In this document: positions 1 through 9,541 of the stretch, piece after piece
Layout of the letters: each line of letters begins with the position of its first letter
How positions within the stretch are numbered: the stretch's first letter is position 1
Source of the DNA: a virus
Length of the DNA: 64,000 nt
Strand: one strand, 5' to 3'
IMG/VR virus record: IMGVR_UViG_3300023174_006980
Span: 1-64,000 of that record
Notes under the pieces: model-generated
Databases searched by the model: none
Seen by the model: the letters and a program-made list of their open reading frames with translations, nothing else
Told to the model about the DNA's origin: nothing
Translations under genes and position numbers: made by a program

Positions 1-480
1 GATCTTGGAAGGAGTAGTACATTGTTTAAGGGAAGGGTAAACGAGGATGTATATAAGAAAGAGACAAAAAGAACATGGATAGGAACTCAATATGGGGAGA
101 ATCAGCATAAGAATATACATCAAGCACAGATCCAAAACCCAATTAATAGATATGAAAATTTTAAAGTTTATTTAGAAACCCAAATGCATGCTTTTGTACC
201 GTGGATTTATAGGGGACAAACTGTTCCAACTAGAATAGTACATGCGGATCCTCAGCAAGCAAAAGCAGCAGCGGGTGAAGGAGTTGATAAACCACCGATT
301 GACAAAGAGGCTCATAAAATAGGTAGAAAGGTTGACAATAAGTTTTTATGCGGTACTTATATGATTATGGGATCTTATATAGAGTATATAGAAAGCAAAA
401 TAATACAAACTTTTGTTTTGGGTAAGAGAGAATGGTTAATAAATGATGGTAGAGGATCGGACCCTGAACCTGTAGTTTAA
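1..480 (+). CDS. Baseplate hub-like protein, C-terminal part (5'-truncated by window)
   Basis: The reading frame is open from base 1 with no stop upstream, so the gene begins outside the window. The TTG at 22 is probably internal and not the start. The visible part is about 159 residues. Its C-terminal stretch, from GTYMIMGSYIEYIES to FVLGKREW, has the alternating strand pattern seen at the end of gp27/gpD-type hub proteins, where a 'G-x-Y-x-I' strand is followed by a closing strand with basic residues. It lies just ahead of a large structural gene and the gp5-like spike, as a hub gene would. The identification rests on position and this weak pattern. It could be another baseplate protein. 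Confidence 0.45.
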   Translation, partial: DLGRSSTLFKGRVNEDVYKKETKRTWIGTQYGENQHKNIHQAQIQNPINRYENFKVYLETQMHAFVPWIYRGQTVPTRIVHADPQQAKAAAGEGVDKPPIDKEAHKIGRKVDNKFLCGTYMIMGSYIEYIESKIIQTFVLGKREWLINDGRGSDPEPVV

Positions 481-491
481 AACAAAAAGAA

Positions 492-3400
492 ATGGCAGAT
501 TTTTTAAGTAACATCAAAAGCAATGCTTCTAGCGTAACAGATCAAAATCAGATTCTAAACAGGGGTGTAGACAAAGGAAGAACTATGTTCTTAAAGGGCC
601 TAACAACAACATCATCTGGGCAGAAAGAGGATCCAACATATCTTGGTTTTAGAATTATGTTTGATATGGGACATGAGGGATTGGTTGACCCTGAATCTTT
701 CCTACCGATTAGTCCTTTATTTTCTAAGGGTGCTACCTCCAATATTGCAGGAGGAATAAAGGGAATGAAAGTTTCTAACGGAGCTGCAGATTTTTTCCAT
801 GGGTCAAGACAACAGATCGATAAATATCCCAACTATACTGAAAATTTCCATTACATGACTGCTGAGTCATTTTTAAGAGAGAGGAGAAGTGCAATGGAAA
901 ATCAGGAGATAGAAGGAAGATTACAGAAAGATCAATTTGGAAGAGCAATACCTCTTGATACAGGAGCTAATGTAGGCGGGGGTATAGCACACAGAGCTGA
1001 TGCGTTAATTGCATTTAAAAATTTAATAGTTAGTATAAACGAAAAAAGTCCTTGGTTTATAAAAACAATTGATGGGCTAGATTCCATATTAAAGGTAACT
1101 ACACCCCGACAAATAGGTGGGGGTACAACATACAAAGAACAAAGATCCGGAATTCTGACATTTGACTGTTTAGATGCTATAGATTTAAGAATAAGTGCAA
1201 TGGCAGATCTTTATAGAAAAGCAACTTATGATTTTCAGTATCACAGGGACATGCTTCCGCATAACCTTAGAAAATTTAGAATGTGGATTATTGTCACGGA
1301 GATAAGACAGATAGATCTACAAAAAAATCTAGCGGATGTTTTAAATCCATTTAATATTTCTGGAGTGGGAAGCACCTTTGATAATTTAAAAAATATAGCG
1401 CAATCTTCAGGTATACTAAACGATAAGGCTGCGGAAAGTGGTAATAACCCAGGTGAAGAGCTAGGAAAATTTGTAAACTCTTTTGAAAAGCTTACTCCAT
1501 ACATCTTAATGTATCAATTGGATCTATGTGAGTTTAATTTTGATGAATCATATCCATTTACTAAATTAGATAACACTAAGAATGATATAGCGGTAGCTAA
1601 TAAATTTAAAGTGCATGTTGGAAACGTAAAGGAGTATAAAATGCAATATAATATTCTTTCTGACCTACTAAAGAATGAATCTACATTTGCACCTTTATTA
1701 ATACAGGATAGCTGGAATTTGAATGGATCTAAAATATCAACAACCCTTAAAATAGATAATAATACCGATCTTTTCACAAGACTAGCTAATAACTTTATCA
1801 ACAATTCTGTTGCCTCTGTTGTACAGCAACAGGTATCGCCGATAGTAACAAAAAAGCTTTTAGGAAATGCCTATGGATTTAATATCAGTGATGCTGTTAG
1901 ATCCCTAAATTCAGCCCAAGATCTAGTAAATGGTGTGAGAAATACAAAAGATCCTTTAGGTGATTACAGGCCTCAATCTAAAGGATTTGGTGGTCCAGGG
2001 CAAAGACAATATCCAACATTAAAAGAAGATGTCTATGCAACTGTACCAGAAAATCTAACATATGGATTGGGCAACCAATATCCATCAGGAACTCCAGCAC
2101 CTCCTGGAAGTGCAAATGATGTTTATGGAAATAATCCAGGTGTTGATTTAGGCTTACCTCAAAGACAATATCCAATCAATTCTGATGATCTTTATACAAG
2201 GGTTCCTGGAGTAGACTCTGGAGTTCCTGATAGAATTTATCCAACAAATGTTTCTAATTCTGATGTATACCCAACTAATCCAGGACAGGATTTAGCATTG
2301 CCACAAAGAACATATCCTGCTAATTCATATGATGAATATGTTGATAACCCTGGCGTTGACCTGGGTGTTCCGCAAAGGGTTTATGCTAGCAGCATAACCC
2401 CTAACCCTGATGAGTATCTTACAAATCCTGGACCTTCCTTGGGATTGCCTCAAAGACAATATCCATCTAATAATGCTGATGAGTACGCTACAGTTCCCGG
2501 TAATGATCTTGGTGTACCACAAAGAGTATATCGAATTAACATGGCACCAGTTTCTGATGAATATCCAACAAACCCTGGTGTTGATCTTGGAGTACCCCAA
2601 AGACAATATCCATATAATACAGGAGATGAATATGCTGATGTTCCAGGAAGAGATCTTGGTGTACCACAAAGAGTTTATCCAAGTGATTTTACTCCAGGAG
2701 CAGACAAGTATCCAACAAACCCAGGTGTTGATCTTGGAGTACCCCAAAGACAATATCCATATAATACAGGAGATGAATATGCTGATGTTCCAGGAAGAGA
2801 TCTAGGCGTTGCTGCAAGAGTTTATCCAAATGATTTTACTCCGGGAGCAGACAAGTATCCAACAAACCCTGGTGTTGATTTAGGACTTCCACAAAGGGAA
2901 TATCCATATAATACGGAAGATGAATACTCTGATGTTCCAGGAAAAGATTTAGGGGGTAATCAAAGAATCTATAAAGAACCTAGAGATCCTTCTGACGTTT
3001 ATCCTACTAATCCATCCGAAGCCCAATATCCAGAAAACGTTGTAGATGAATACAAGGATGTTCCAGGTAAAGATCTAGGAGGAATTAATAGAGTATATGA
3101 GGAACCAAAAAATCCTTCTGATGTCTATCCAAATAATCCAGAAACACCACAATATTCATCTAATGATTTTGATGAGTATAATGTGTCCACGGTTTATAAT
3201 GAAGTTAAAAATTTAGGTAATGCTTTAGTTCCTTCTATAAGAAAAGAGGAACCCGATAACGACAAGGACAAGTATAAACAAGTTCCAGGTAGGGATCTAG
3301 GTGCTCCTTTTAGGGAATATGTTACTAAATTACCAGAGAGTGAATCCGATGTATATACAGGAAAAAGAGATTTAGGATTGCCCGATAGAATATATTCTAA

Positions 3401-4187
3401 CACTCAAAATGACAATGATCAATATCCAGATAGTCCTGGACCTGATTTAGGTGTTCCTTCATTAAAATATGTTGTAACAGATAAGCCAATGGTTAGTGAT
3501 GCATCTTTAACTGAAATGAGCATTCCGCAAAGAAAATATAGAACTATAAGAGCAAATGTTTATAAGAAGGAAGAAAACGATTCAGAGGTAAAAAATGTTA
3601 CGTCTTATCCAAGTATAAGAGTGGATGAATATCCAACAGTTCCCGGAAAAGATTTAGGAGTTCCTAAGATAACATACAGTATGGATAATAAAGATACACC
3701 TATTATTGATGCATCATTAGAAGGTAAAATAAAGGATCTTAGCAAACCGCAAAGAATATATCCAACTGTAATACCGGGCGGAACTGATGTTTATCCAACT
3801 AATCCGCCTAATGAAAGAGTATATCCTGAAATTATAGTCAATAAAGATGCCTATAATAATGTACCAGGAAGTGATCTGTCAGCACCAGATAGAGTTTATA
3901 GAGGTGTTCATGATGATCAATATTCTAAAAATCCAGGAGAGGATTTAGGATTACCTGATAGAGTATATCAAGTCAATAATGATAATATGTATAGAAGCTT
4001 GCAATCAAATATAGCAGAGATTTATAAACCATCTTTGCATGATGATGTATACAATAACGAAAGACAAGAAAACGCAAAGCTTTACAAAGAGAGCCTAGCA
4101 AATTCTGATGAGTACCCAAGAGTTCCTACTACAGGAAATAACAATCCTGGAGTAAATGATAATATTTATAGAAGAGTATATAAATAA
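492..4187 (+). CDS. Tail/baseplate structural protein with long tandem-repeat C-terminus
   Basis: A 1231-residue protein starting at ATG 492 after an A-rich leader. Residues 1 to about 490 look globular, with strand-rich segments such as FRMWIIVTEIRQI and YILMYQLDLCEFNF. These suggest a tube-like or tube-initiator fold (gp48/gp54 role), but I do not recognise the family with confidence. Residues about 495-1231 are some twenty imperfect copies of a short unit built around N/V-PG-x-DLG-x-PQR-x-YP and separated by DEY/DVY. The best copies form 49-residue double units that are almost identical at DNA level. It lies between the hub-like gene and the spike gene and ends 2 bp before the next ATG, so co-translation is likely. 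The repeats could be an extended fibrous tail or a binding surface. Their function is unknown. Confidence 0.6.
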   Translation: MADFLSNIKSNASSVTDQNQILNRGVDKGRTMFLKGLTTTSSGQKEDPTYLGFRIMFDMGHEGLVDPESFLPISPLFSKGATSNIAGGIKGMKVSNGAADFFHGSRQQIDKYPNYTENFHYMTAESFLRERRSAMENQEIEGRLQKDQFGRAIPLDTGANVGGGIAHRADALIAFKNLIVSINEKSPWFIKTIDGLDSILKVTTPRQIGGGTTYKEQRSGILTFDCLDAIDLRISAMADLYRKATYDFQYHRDMLPHNLRKFRMWIIVTEIRQIDLQKNLADVLNPFNISGVGSTFDNLKNIAQSSGILNDKAAESGNNPGEELGKFVNSFEKLTPYILMYQLDLCEFNFDESYPFTKLDNTKNDIAVANKFKVHVGNVKEYKMQYNILSDLLKNESTFAPLLIQDSWNLNGSKISTTLKIDNNTDLFTRLANNFINNSVASVVQQQVSPIVTKKLLGNAYGFNISDAVRSLNSAQDLVNGVRNTKDPLGDYRPQSKGFGGPGQRQYPTLKEDVYATVPENLTYGLGNQYPSGTPAPPGSANDVYGNNPGVDLGLPQRQYPINSDDLYTRVPGVDSGVPDRIYPTNVSNSDVYPTNPGQDLALPQRTYPANSYDEYVDNPGVDLGVPQRVYASSITPNPDEYLTNPGPSLGLPQRQYPSNNADEYATVPGNDLGVPQRVYRINMAPVSDEYPTNPGVDLGVPQRQYPYNTGDEYADVPGRDLGVPQRVYPSDFTPGADKYPTNPGVDLGVPQRQYPYNTGDEYADVPGRDLGVAARVYPNDFTPGADKYPTNPGVDLGLPQREYPYNTEDEYSDVPGKDLGGNQRIYKEPRDPSDVYPTNPSEAQYPENVVDEYKDVPGKDLGGINRVYEEPKNPSDVYPNNPETPQYSSNDFDEYNVSTVYNEVKNLGNALVPSIRKEEPDNDKDKYKQVPGRDLGAPFREYVTKLPESESDVYTGKRDLGLPDRIYSNTQNDNDQYPDSPGPDLGVPSLKYVVTDKPMVSDASLTEMSIPQRKYRTIRANVYKKEENDSEVKNVTSYPSIRVDEYPTVPGKDLGVPKITYSMDNKDTPIIDASLEGKIKDLSKPQRIYPTVIPGGTDVYPTNPPNERVYPEIIVNKDAYNNVPGSDLSAPDRVYRGVHDDQYSKNPGEDLGLPDRVYQVNNDNMYRSLQSNIAEIYKPSLHDDVYNNERQENAKLYKESLANSDEYPRVPTTGNNNPGVNDNIYRRVYK
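1974..4150 (+). repeat. Imperfect tandem repeats (PG-x-DLG-x-PQR-x-YP) within CDS
   Basis: About twenty coding repeats of roughly 23-26 codons. The central copies are nearly identical and have a period of 147 bp (49 codons), with unit starts at 2562, 2709 and 2856. Outer copies have diverged or lost the DLG core. The in-frame period and changes concentrated at third positions show that selection acts on the protein. The near-identity in the middle points to recent unit duplication. Confidence 0.9.
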
Positions 4188-4189
4188 AG

Positions 4190-4960
4190 ATGAACAATTT
4201 ACAAGAATCTAATATAGAAAGAACCCAGCATTTTTTAGGAGTTATTGTGGATAACAAAGACCCTGAATTTAGAGCAAGATGTAGGGTTAAGGTTTTTGGA
4301 ATCTTTGATGATCTCAAGGATGATGAACTTCCTTGGGCATTTCAAAGATTTGATATTTCATTCGGAGATAACGGTGGTTCAGGTAGAGTTAGTATACCTA
4401 AAATAGGAGCCGTAGTGCACGTTCAATTTAATAATGGTAATTACTATGCACCCGAATATAAAGCTGTGCAGGAGCTCTCTAAAGACCTTATAGAAGAGAT
4501 TAAAGCATCTTATGAGGGAGCACACTCTTTAATATATGATGGTATAGAGAAATTAAAAATATATTACACAGTTGCAAAGGGATTAGTGATAGATTTGAAA
4601 GAATCAACTATAGTTATTTCTAATGATAACTCCATTACAATAACACATGCAGGCCAGCAATCAAGTCTTGAGTTTAGAGGCGGAAAAATAACAGAATATG
4701 CTAACTCCGAGATAGAAAGCACTGCCACAACAAGAATTAAACAAAGCAGTAACGAGGTCTGGATGGACGGTAAGCTTACAAAGCTTGGACATTCCCCTGT
4801 TTATTCTGCTGTTCTAGCAGAGCCCTTATGGCTGTTTCTAAAATCAATGGCTGCTGCTATAGATGCAAAGCTTCCATGTACACCAGGAACTATGACAAGC
4901 CTAGCAGAAAGCTATGAAAATTTATCAACATCAGAGGTTGTTAAAGTAACAAAATCTTAA
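4190..4960 (+). CDS. gp5-like central spike / baseplate hub OB-fold protein, no lysozyme domain
   Basis: A 256-residue protein. The N-terminal 100 residues match the OB-fold of gp5/VgrG/gpV spike proteins: FLGVIVDNKDP, then RCRVKVFGIFDD, ELPWAF and IPKIGAVVHVQFNNG. The C-terminal part has short alternating strands (IVISNDNSITITHAG, LEFRGGKI, TTRIKQSS) typical of the triple-stranded beta-helix needle. T4 gp5 has a lysozyme domain between these two parts. It is absent here, so the spike cannot itself digest peptidoglycan. Translation starts 2 bp after the preceding stop. It sits with hub and wedge genes as expected. The fold-level assignment is good, and the exact T4 equivalence is inferred. 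Confidence 0.8.
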   Translation: MNNLQESNIERTQHFLGVIVDNKDPEFRARCRVKVFGIFDDLKDDELPWAFQRFDISFGDNGGSGRVSIPKIGAVVHVQFNNGNYYAPEYKAVQELSKDLIEEIKASYEGAHSLIYDGIEKLKIYYTVAKGLVIDLKESTIVISNDNSITITHAGQQSSLEFRGGKITEYANSEIESTATTRIKQSSNEVWMDGKLTKLGHSPVYSAVLAEPLWLFLKSMAAAIDAKLPCTPGTMTSLAESYENLSTSEVVKVTKS

Positions 4961-4978
4961 CTTAAAAATAAACAAGTT

Positions 4979-7900
4979 TTGGATCTTCAAAAATTACAGG
5001 AAATAGGCGACAAACTAGCTAATGGTACAATAACACCAGAGGATGCTATGGCTCAGTTAAATAGCCAGGCAACAACATTACCAAGCGATGATGAAATACA
5101 AAATGTTGGAAAAGAATTAGAAAAATCATTAGAACCTGTTCCTCTATCATTAACTGATAATGAAATAAACGAAATACTTTGCCAATATGAAGGGGAAGAA
5201 TTAGCAAATAGAATTTTTTGGAAAATACTGGATAAAGAAGGATCCATTAGAAATATTAAGGATAGACCAGATTTCACAAAAAACTCAAAGTTTGACAAAT
5301 TTATAGGGAGCAAAGGATTGGAGCCTAGATTAAACAGAGCTAAAGAAATGATATCTGATAATCTTGATCTTGGTCTTCTTAATATAAAATTTAAAGGTGC
5401 AAATCTTAAAAAAAGAGATTTAAAAATCGGACCTTTTTCATTTGGTATAGAGGTCATAACCAATATGGGTACGCCTCTTTTCTATCATGTTGCAGCTCCT
5501 AAATTTACACTTGAACAGATACTAAATAAATTAAAGGGTAAAGCAAAAAAGCCAAAGCAATGTGTAAAAGATTTTAATAAGAAATATAATTCTAATTCTG
5601 CTATTGATGATCAAGACGTAATAAAAAGAATAGAAAAACTAGCAGAAAAGGAGAAGGCATTAAATACAGCATCAATGGGATCTTCTAGTACGCCATTTAA
5701 TATTTATGATATAGTTGATGATATTTTTTGCGAGCCTGATATTCCCATCAATCCTGAAACTGGAGAACCGCTTTTTACAAAAGAAGATTTATCAACATTT
5801 TTACAAGATATATGTAAACCTGATATCGAAACACCAGATCCAGAACCCACAATAGATCCGAAAGGAATTGACACACAGGAGGTAGCCGATGCAGTAAATC
5901 AATGTCTTATTCAAACAAAAATTATATTTAAAGATATTAGAGAAAAAAACGAATTAAAGTTAAGATACGAAAAAGCAGAAAAAGATCTTGAGGAGATGTT
6001 ATATCATTATAGAATTATAAAAAATTATTACAATTCTCTTTATGATTCTTATCTTAAAAAATTAGCTATAGGAGAAGCAATGGCTAAAAAATTAAATTAT
6101 AGTTTAGACCAAGTTATATCATCATATAGAAATTATTATTTCAATTTTGCCACTTCTGCCGTATGGGAAGGAGTATCAAAAGGAATGGTAGAGAATGTGA
6201 AGATGGAATCATCTAAAATAAATTATAATCCTGATTCACTTCACTTAACTATAAATGCAGTTTTAGGATCTAGAGAAGCAGCTATTGCTCTTGATGAAAT
6301 AAAAAAATTCTCATGTAGATTAAAAGAAACAACTGGCTATATTAGTCCTGTTAACTATAATAATACCACAGAAAAGCCAGCTGCATATTTTGGTATAAAA
6401 TTTATTCTTCAATATCCACATTCTCTAGGAAAACCCCTTGAATATGATCAAATAAATATAGATATTCCTAATAGCACTTTTTCTGATAAGTATCAGACGA
6501 TAAACATACCAAAATTAAGAATAGGTATGGAGTTTGGTACTAATGGAGTTCTTGGAGGTAAAAAAAATGACTTCTTAAAATCTTTTGATAATTATGTTAT
6601 TGAAAAAGATGAGGATCCTATTTTAAATACACCTTTTTACAATTTCATAAGACTTATAGAGGACACAACCCTTACTAAACAAGAAATAATAGATCGCATA
6701 GAAAGAGATCATGGATTTTTATATTCTACTCTTTACGAGCTTTCCTCTAATAGTTGGTTATTTTTTACCGCCGAGGAAAGAGGTGATAATGATGCTAGAT
6801 TAACAAAAAATCTTAAACCTAAATCATCTTCAAATGGTACACCTAATGATTCTTTTACTAATTTTTGGAGCAACTATAAATCTTCATGGAATAAGAAATA
6901 TATTTCACAAAAAGAACTTATTGAGGAAAGAATAGCAAGAATTAAAAAAGCAACTGACGTATTTACTGATAAACTCTCTGACTATTATTTTATAGTTAAT
7001 CCAAGCCCTATTAAGGATAATACAGCTCTTTTAAAATCTGCATCTGATGGAATAGACGAGAGAGTAAATCAAATACAAGATCTGCTCCTTTTTATAGGGG
7101 AGAAAGTAAAAGAAATAGATCAGCAGATTTCACCTGAGGCTATATCTACAAAGGGTAATGAAATAAAATGCGGAATAGACCCAAAGATTCAATCTCTAAC
7201 TGCTTCGTGTCCTTCCGAGTGCTGCGGACCATCAGGGCAAGCAATAGACACTATGGGATTTGGCGGTATGACAGATTCACCAGATTGTCCTAATATTTAC
7301 ACTGTTTGTTATTGGAAAGAATTTTGTAAAAAATTAAATATAGTGGGAACACTTCCTATACCTAACGGAATACCCCCTATAGAAAAACCAAGTGGTTTTT
7401 TACCAAATCTTGCTTTAAAATATTGGCCGGTTGGATATATTCCACCTGCAATTATACCTATACCCCCACCAGCAGTTAATCCATTAGATGGAATGCCTTT
7501 TGTTAGAATACCTATGCCTTTTAATTGGACTGTGATAGATCCTATTATAATTCCATTACCTATAGGATTGATAGTTATTTTTATACCATTTATAGGGGGA
7601 TTTATGCCTAGCCCCCTTATATTTTTTCATGATTTTTTAAGCGGTAATTCTATATTTCTAATGGGTATGAGAGGATTTAGATTTATACCTAGAAAATCGG
7701 ATCCTATCACTAAAGATCCAGGCGAGGACTTTAAAAAGATGCTTACCAAAGGTGTTCCCCATTTTTCTTTTCCTTTTCCTAATCTTGGCGGAGATAATGT
7801 AGATTCCGTTGAAAGAATGAAAAAGGATGTCACTGAGAATTTATTAAAACAATTATCAAACACAACTAAGAATGTTGATTTTAGTAAAATACAAAAATTG

Positions 7901-9523
7901 CAGGATGAGATAAGTAAAAATACAAAAGAAAAGAAAGACAAAATACTAGAGATTAAAAGAAGATCAGCATTAACAGGAGAAAGCACAAAAGATTTAGAGG
8001 CAGATCTTAAATCATATATTGATTCTAAAAAATCACAAAAAATACAAGTTGTTAAAGATGCAATTAAAGATTATATAAATAAAACTGTAAATCCGCCCGA
8101 TGTCTTATTTCCTAAACAATCAAAAAATCTTATAGCAGAAATTCCATCTCCTATAAAATTAGCTAAGAATGTTTCTGATAAAATAAAGATCGGAACAATA
8201 CCTAAGATCACTAAAATAAATCTTAAATCTAAGATTCTTAGTAAAATAAAAAGTATTGATATACCAGAAGATCCTGCTTTTATTGAAAAAAATAAAAGTC
8301 TTTCCCCTGATTCTAAAATAGTTGCATCCTTTGATGTTCCTATAAGTGATATAGGTAAGAATAAGGATCAGTTTGATAAACTAGCAGGATCTATAACAGG
8401 AACAATTGGAAATTTTTTAAATGGAGATGAATCACCTATAAAACCAAAAAATCTTTCCCTATTTAGTACTAAATTAAACGGAATACCTAAAACAGGAACA
8501 AAAATACCCATTCCAAGTTCTTTGGTGCCTTTAGATAATCCTATACTTACAAGTTTAAGCAATCATCTTTTAAATAATCTTTCTATATCGGGTAAGGATA
8601 TAACTACACTTGCTAAGAGAGCATCAATATCTGATAATAAAGTTTTAAGAGATAAGGATTTAAAACTGTTTGTTAAAAGTACATTAGATAAAGCTCTAAA
8701 AAGTTTTCCAGGCGATCTTAAAAATTTCTCTGTACCTAATATTGCAAATCCAGGAGATATTGCAAAAGATGCAGGAACTATGATAGGATCTATAGAACCT
8801 CCTCCATTCCCGCCTAAGAAAAGCGGGACAATAGCTATGCCTTTAGGACCTGGTGGCATACCACAAATACCCATTCCTGGAAAAGCTATAGGCAGTATTA
8901 TAATAGGTGCAGTTACATCTAAATTAAATTCATTGGATTTTAATAAGATATTACCTGGTGGATTAGATAACTTTGAAAATTTAACTGATGTAGATATTAA
9001 GAGAATCTCTTCAAATCTGGTAACAGACACATCTAAAAGTATAAGCATACCATTACTTAATAATGTTCCGCCTATACCTTTAAAGTCTAGACCTCAGGAT
9101 ATGATTGAATTCTCAATGCAATTCTTGCCAGTGCATCCTTATTCTGATATTGCTTTTACCCTCCTCTGGAACCTTATTAAGAGCCCTCCAAGGATTCCTA
9201 TATCTGGTGATGCTATGGAACAATATATTAAATTACAAAATATAATTTTTTCAAAATTACCTTGGCCGATTGTCGCTATGCTTGGAAGATGGGTAATCAA
9301 TATACTTAATCCTCTTTATAATAAAGAAGACCTACCTAGATGGGACAGAATGTCTCTAAACAATCCCTTTTTTGTTGTTTTTCTGGATGAGTTTTTAAGA
9401 TCTGCAGCTGATATTTCAGGTGGATTTAAATTCTTTGTTGGAGGACCTACAAAAGGTTTATTATATCCTTTGCCGGATCTTGAAATTTCTTTAGGATTTG
9501 GTACTAAAATAGGTACACAATAA
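4979..9523 (+). CDS. Large virion structural protein of unknown role (1514 aa)
   Basis: Starts at a TTG (4979) in an A-rich context. No better in-frame ATG gives the N-terminal helix DLQKLQEIGDKLANG. The N-terminal third is acidic and helical, with a coiled-coil stretch around residues 320-380. A Cys-rich patch (SCPSECCGPSG) lies near residue 745. Residues about 824-894 are strongly hydrophobic and proline-rich (PAIIPIPPPAVNP, GLIVIFIPFIGGFM), unlike a normal soluble structural protein. They are followed by a Lys-rich helical part and a C-terminal domain with WNLIKSPPRIPISGDA and WPIVAMLGRWVIN. It lies between the spike gene and an S1-domain gene. I do not recognise the family. A baseplate or internal tail role fits the position, and a tape-measure role is possible because of size but unsupported. 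Confidence 0.6.
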   Translation: MDLQKLQEIGDKLANGTITPEDAMAQLNSQATTLPSDDEIQNVGKELEKSLEPVPLSLTDNEINEILCQYEGEELANRIFWKILDKEGSIRNIKDRPDFTKNSKFDKFIGSKGLEPRLNRAKEMISDNLDLGLLNIKFKGANLKKRDLKIGPFSFGIEVITNMGTPLFYHVAAPKFTLEQILNKLKGKAKKPKQCVKDFNKKYNSNSAIDDQDVIKRIEKLAEKEKALNTASMGSSSTPFNIYDIVDDIFCEPDIPINPETGEPLFTKEDLSTFLQDICKPDIETPDPEPTIDPKGIDTQEVADAVNQCLIQTKIIFKDIREKNELKLRYEKAEKDLEEMLYHYRIIKNYYNSLYDSYLKKLAIGEAMAKKLNYSLDQVISSYRNYYFNFATSAVWEGVSKGMVENVKMESSKINYNPDSLHLTINAVLGSREAAIALDEIKKFSCRLKETTGYISPVNYNNTTEKPAAYFGIKFILQYPHSLGKPLEYDQINIDIPNSTFSDKYQTINIPKLRIGMEFGTNGVLGGKKNDFLKSFDNYVIEKDEDPILNTPFYNFIRLIEDTTLTKQEIIDRIERDHGFLYSTLYELSSNSWLFFTAEERGDNDARLTKNLKPKSSSNGTPNDSFTNFWSNYKSSWNKKYISQKELIEERIARIKKATDVFTDKLSDYYFIVNPSPIKDNTALLKSASDGIDERVNQIQDLLLFIGEKVKEIDQQISPEAISTKGNEIKCGIDPKIQSLTASCPSECCGPSGQAIDTMGFGGMTDSPDCPNIYTVCYWKEFCKKLNIVGTLPIPNGIPPIEKPSGFLPNLALKYWPVGYIPPAIIPIPPPAVNPLDGMPFVRIPMPFNWTVIDPIIIPLPIGLIVIFIPFIGGFMPSPLIFFHDFLSGNSIFLMGMRGFRFIPRKSDPITKDPGEDFKKMLTKGVPHFSFPFPNLGGDNVDSVERMKKDVTENLLKQLSNTTKNVDFSKIQKLQDEISKNTKEKKDKILEIKRRSALTGESTKDLEADLKSYIDSKKSQKIQVVKDAIKDYINKTVNPPDVLFPKQSKNLIAEIPSPIKLAKNVSDKIKIGTIPKITKINLKSKILSKIKSIDIPEDPAFIEKNKSLSPDSKIVASFDVPISDIGKNKDQFDKLAGSITGTIGNFLNGDESPIKPKNLSLFSTKLNGIPKTGTKIPIPSSLVPLDNPILTSLSNHLLNNLSISGKDITTLAKRASISDNKVLRDKDLKLFVKSTLDKALKSFPGDLKNFSVPNIANPGDIAKDAGTMIGSIEPPPFPPKKSGTIAMPLGPGGIPQIPIPGKAIGSIIIGAVTSKLNSLDFNKILPGGLDNFENLTDVDIKRISSNLVTDTSKSISIPLLNNVPPIPLKSRPQDMIEFSMQFLPVHPYSDIAFTLLWNLIKSPPRIPISGDAMEQYIKLQNIIFSKLPWPIVAMLGRWVINILNPLYNKEDLPRWDRMSLNNPFFVVFLDEFLRSAADISGGFKFFVGGPTKGLLYPLPDLEISLGFGTKIGTQ

Positions 9524-9541
9524 ATAATATAACAATAAAAA

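Noticed and set aside
2325-2805. Additional open frames on both strands inside the repeat protein
   Set aside because: Generated by the periodic codons of the real repeat gene.
2562-2900. CRISPR-like regular repeats
   Set aside because: The period is 147 bp, in frame, with protein-level conservation and no unrelated spacers; these are coding repeats.
4190-4960. Tail lysozyme as in T4 gp5
   Set aside because: The protein is only 256 residues and has no lysozyme motifs between the OB-fold and the needle.
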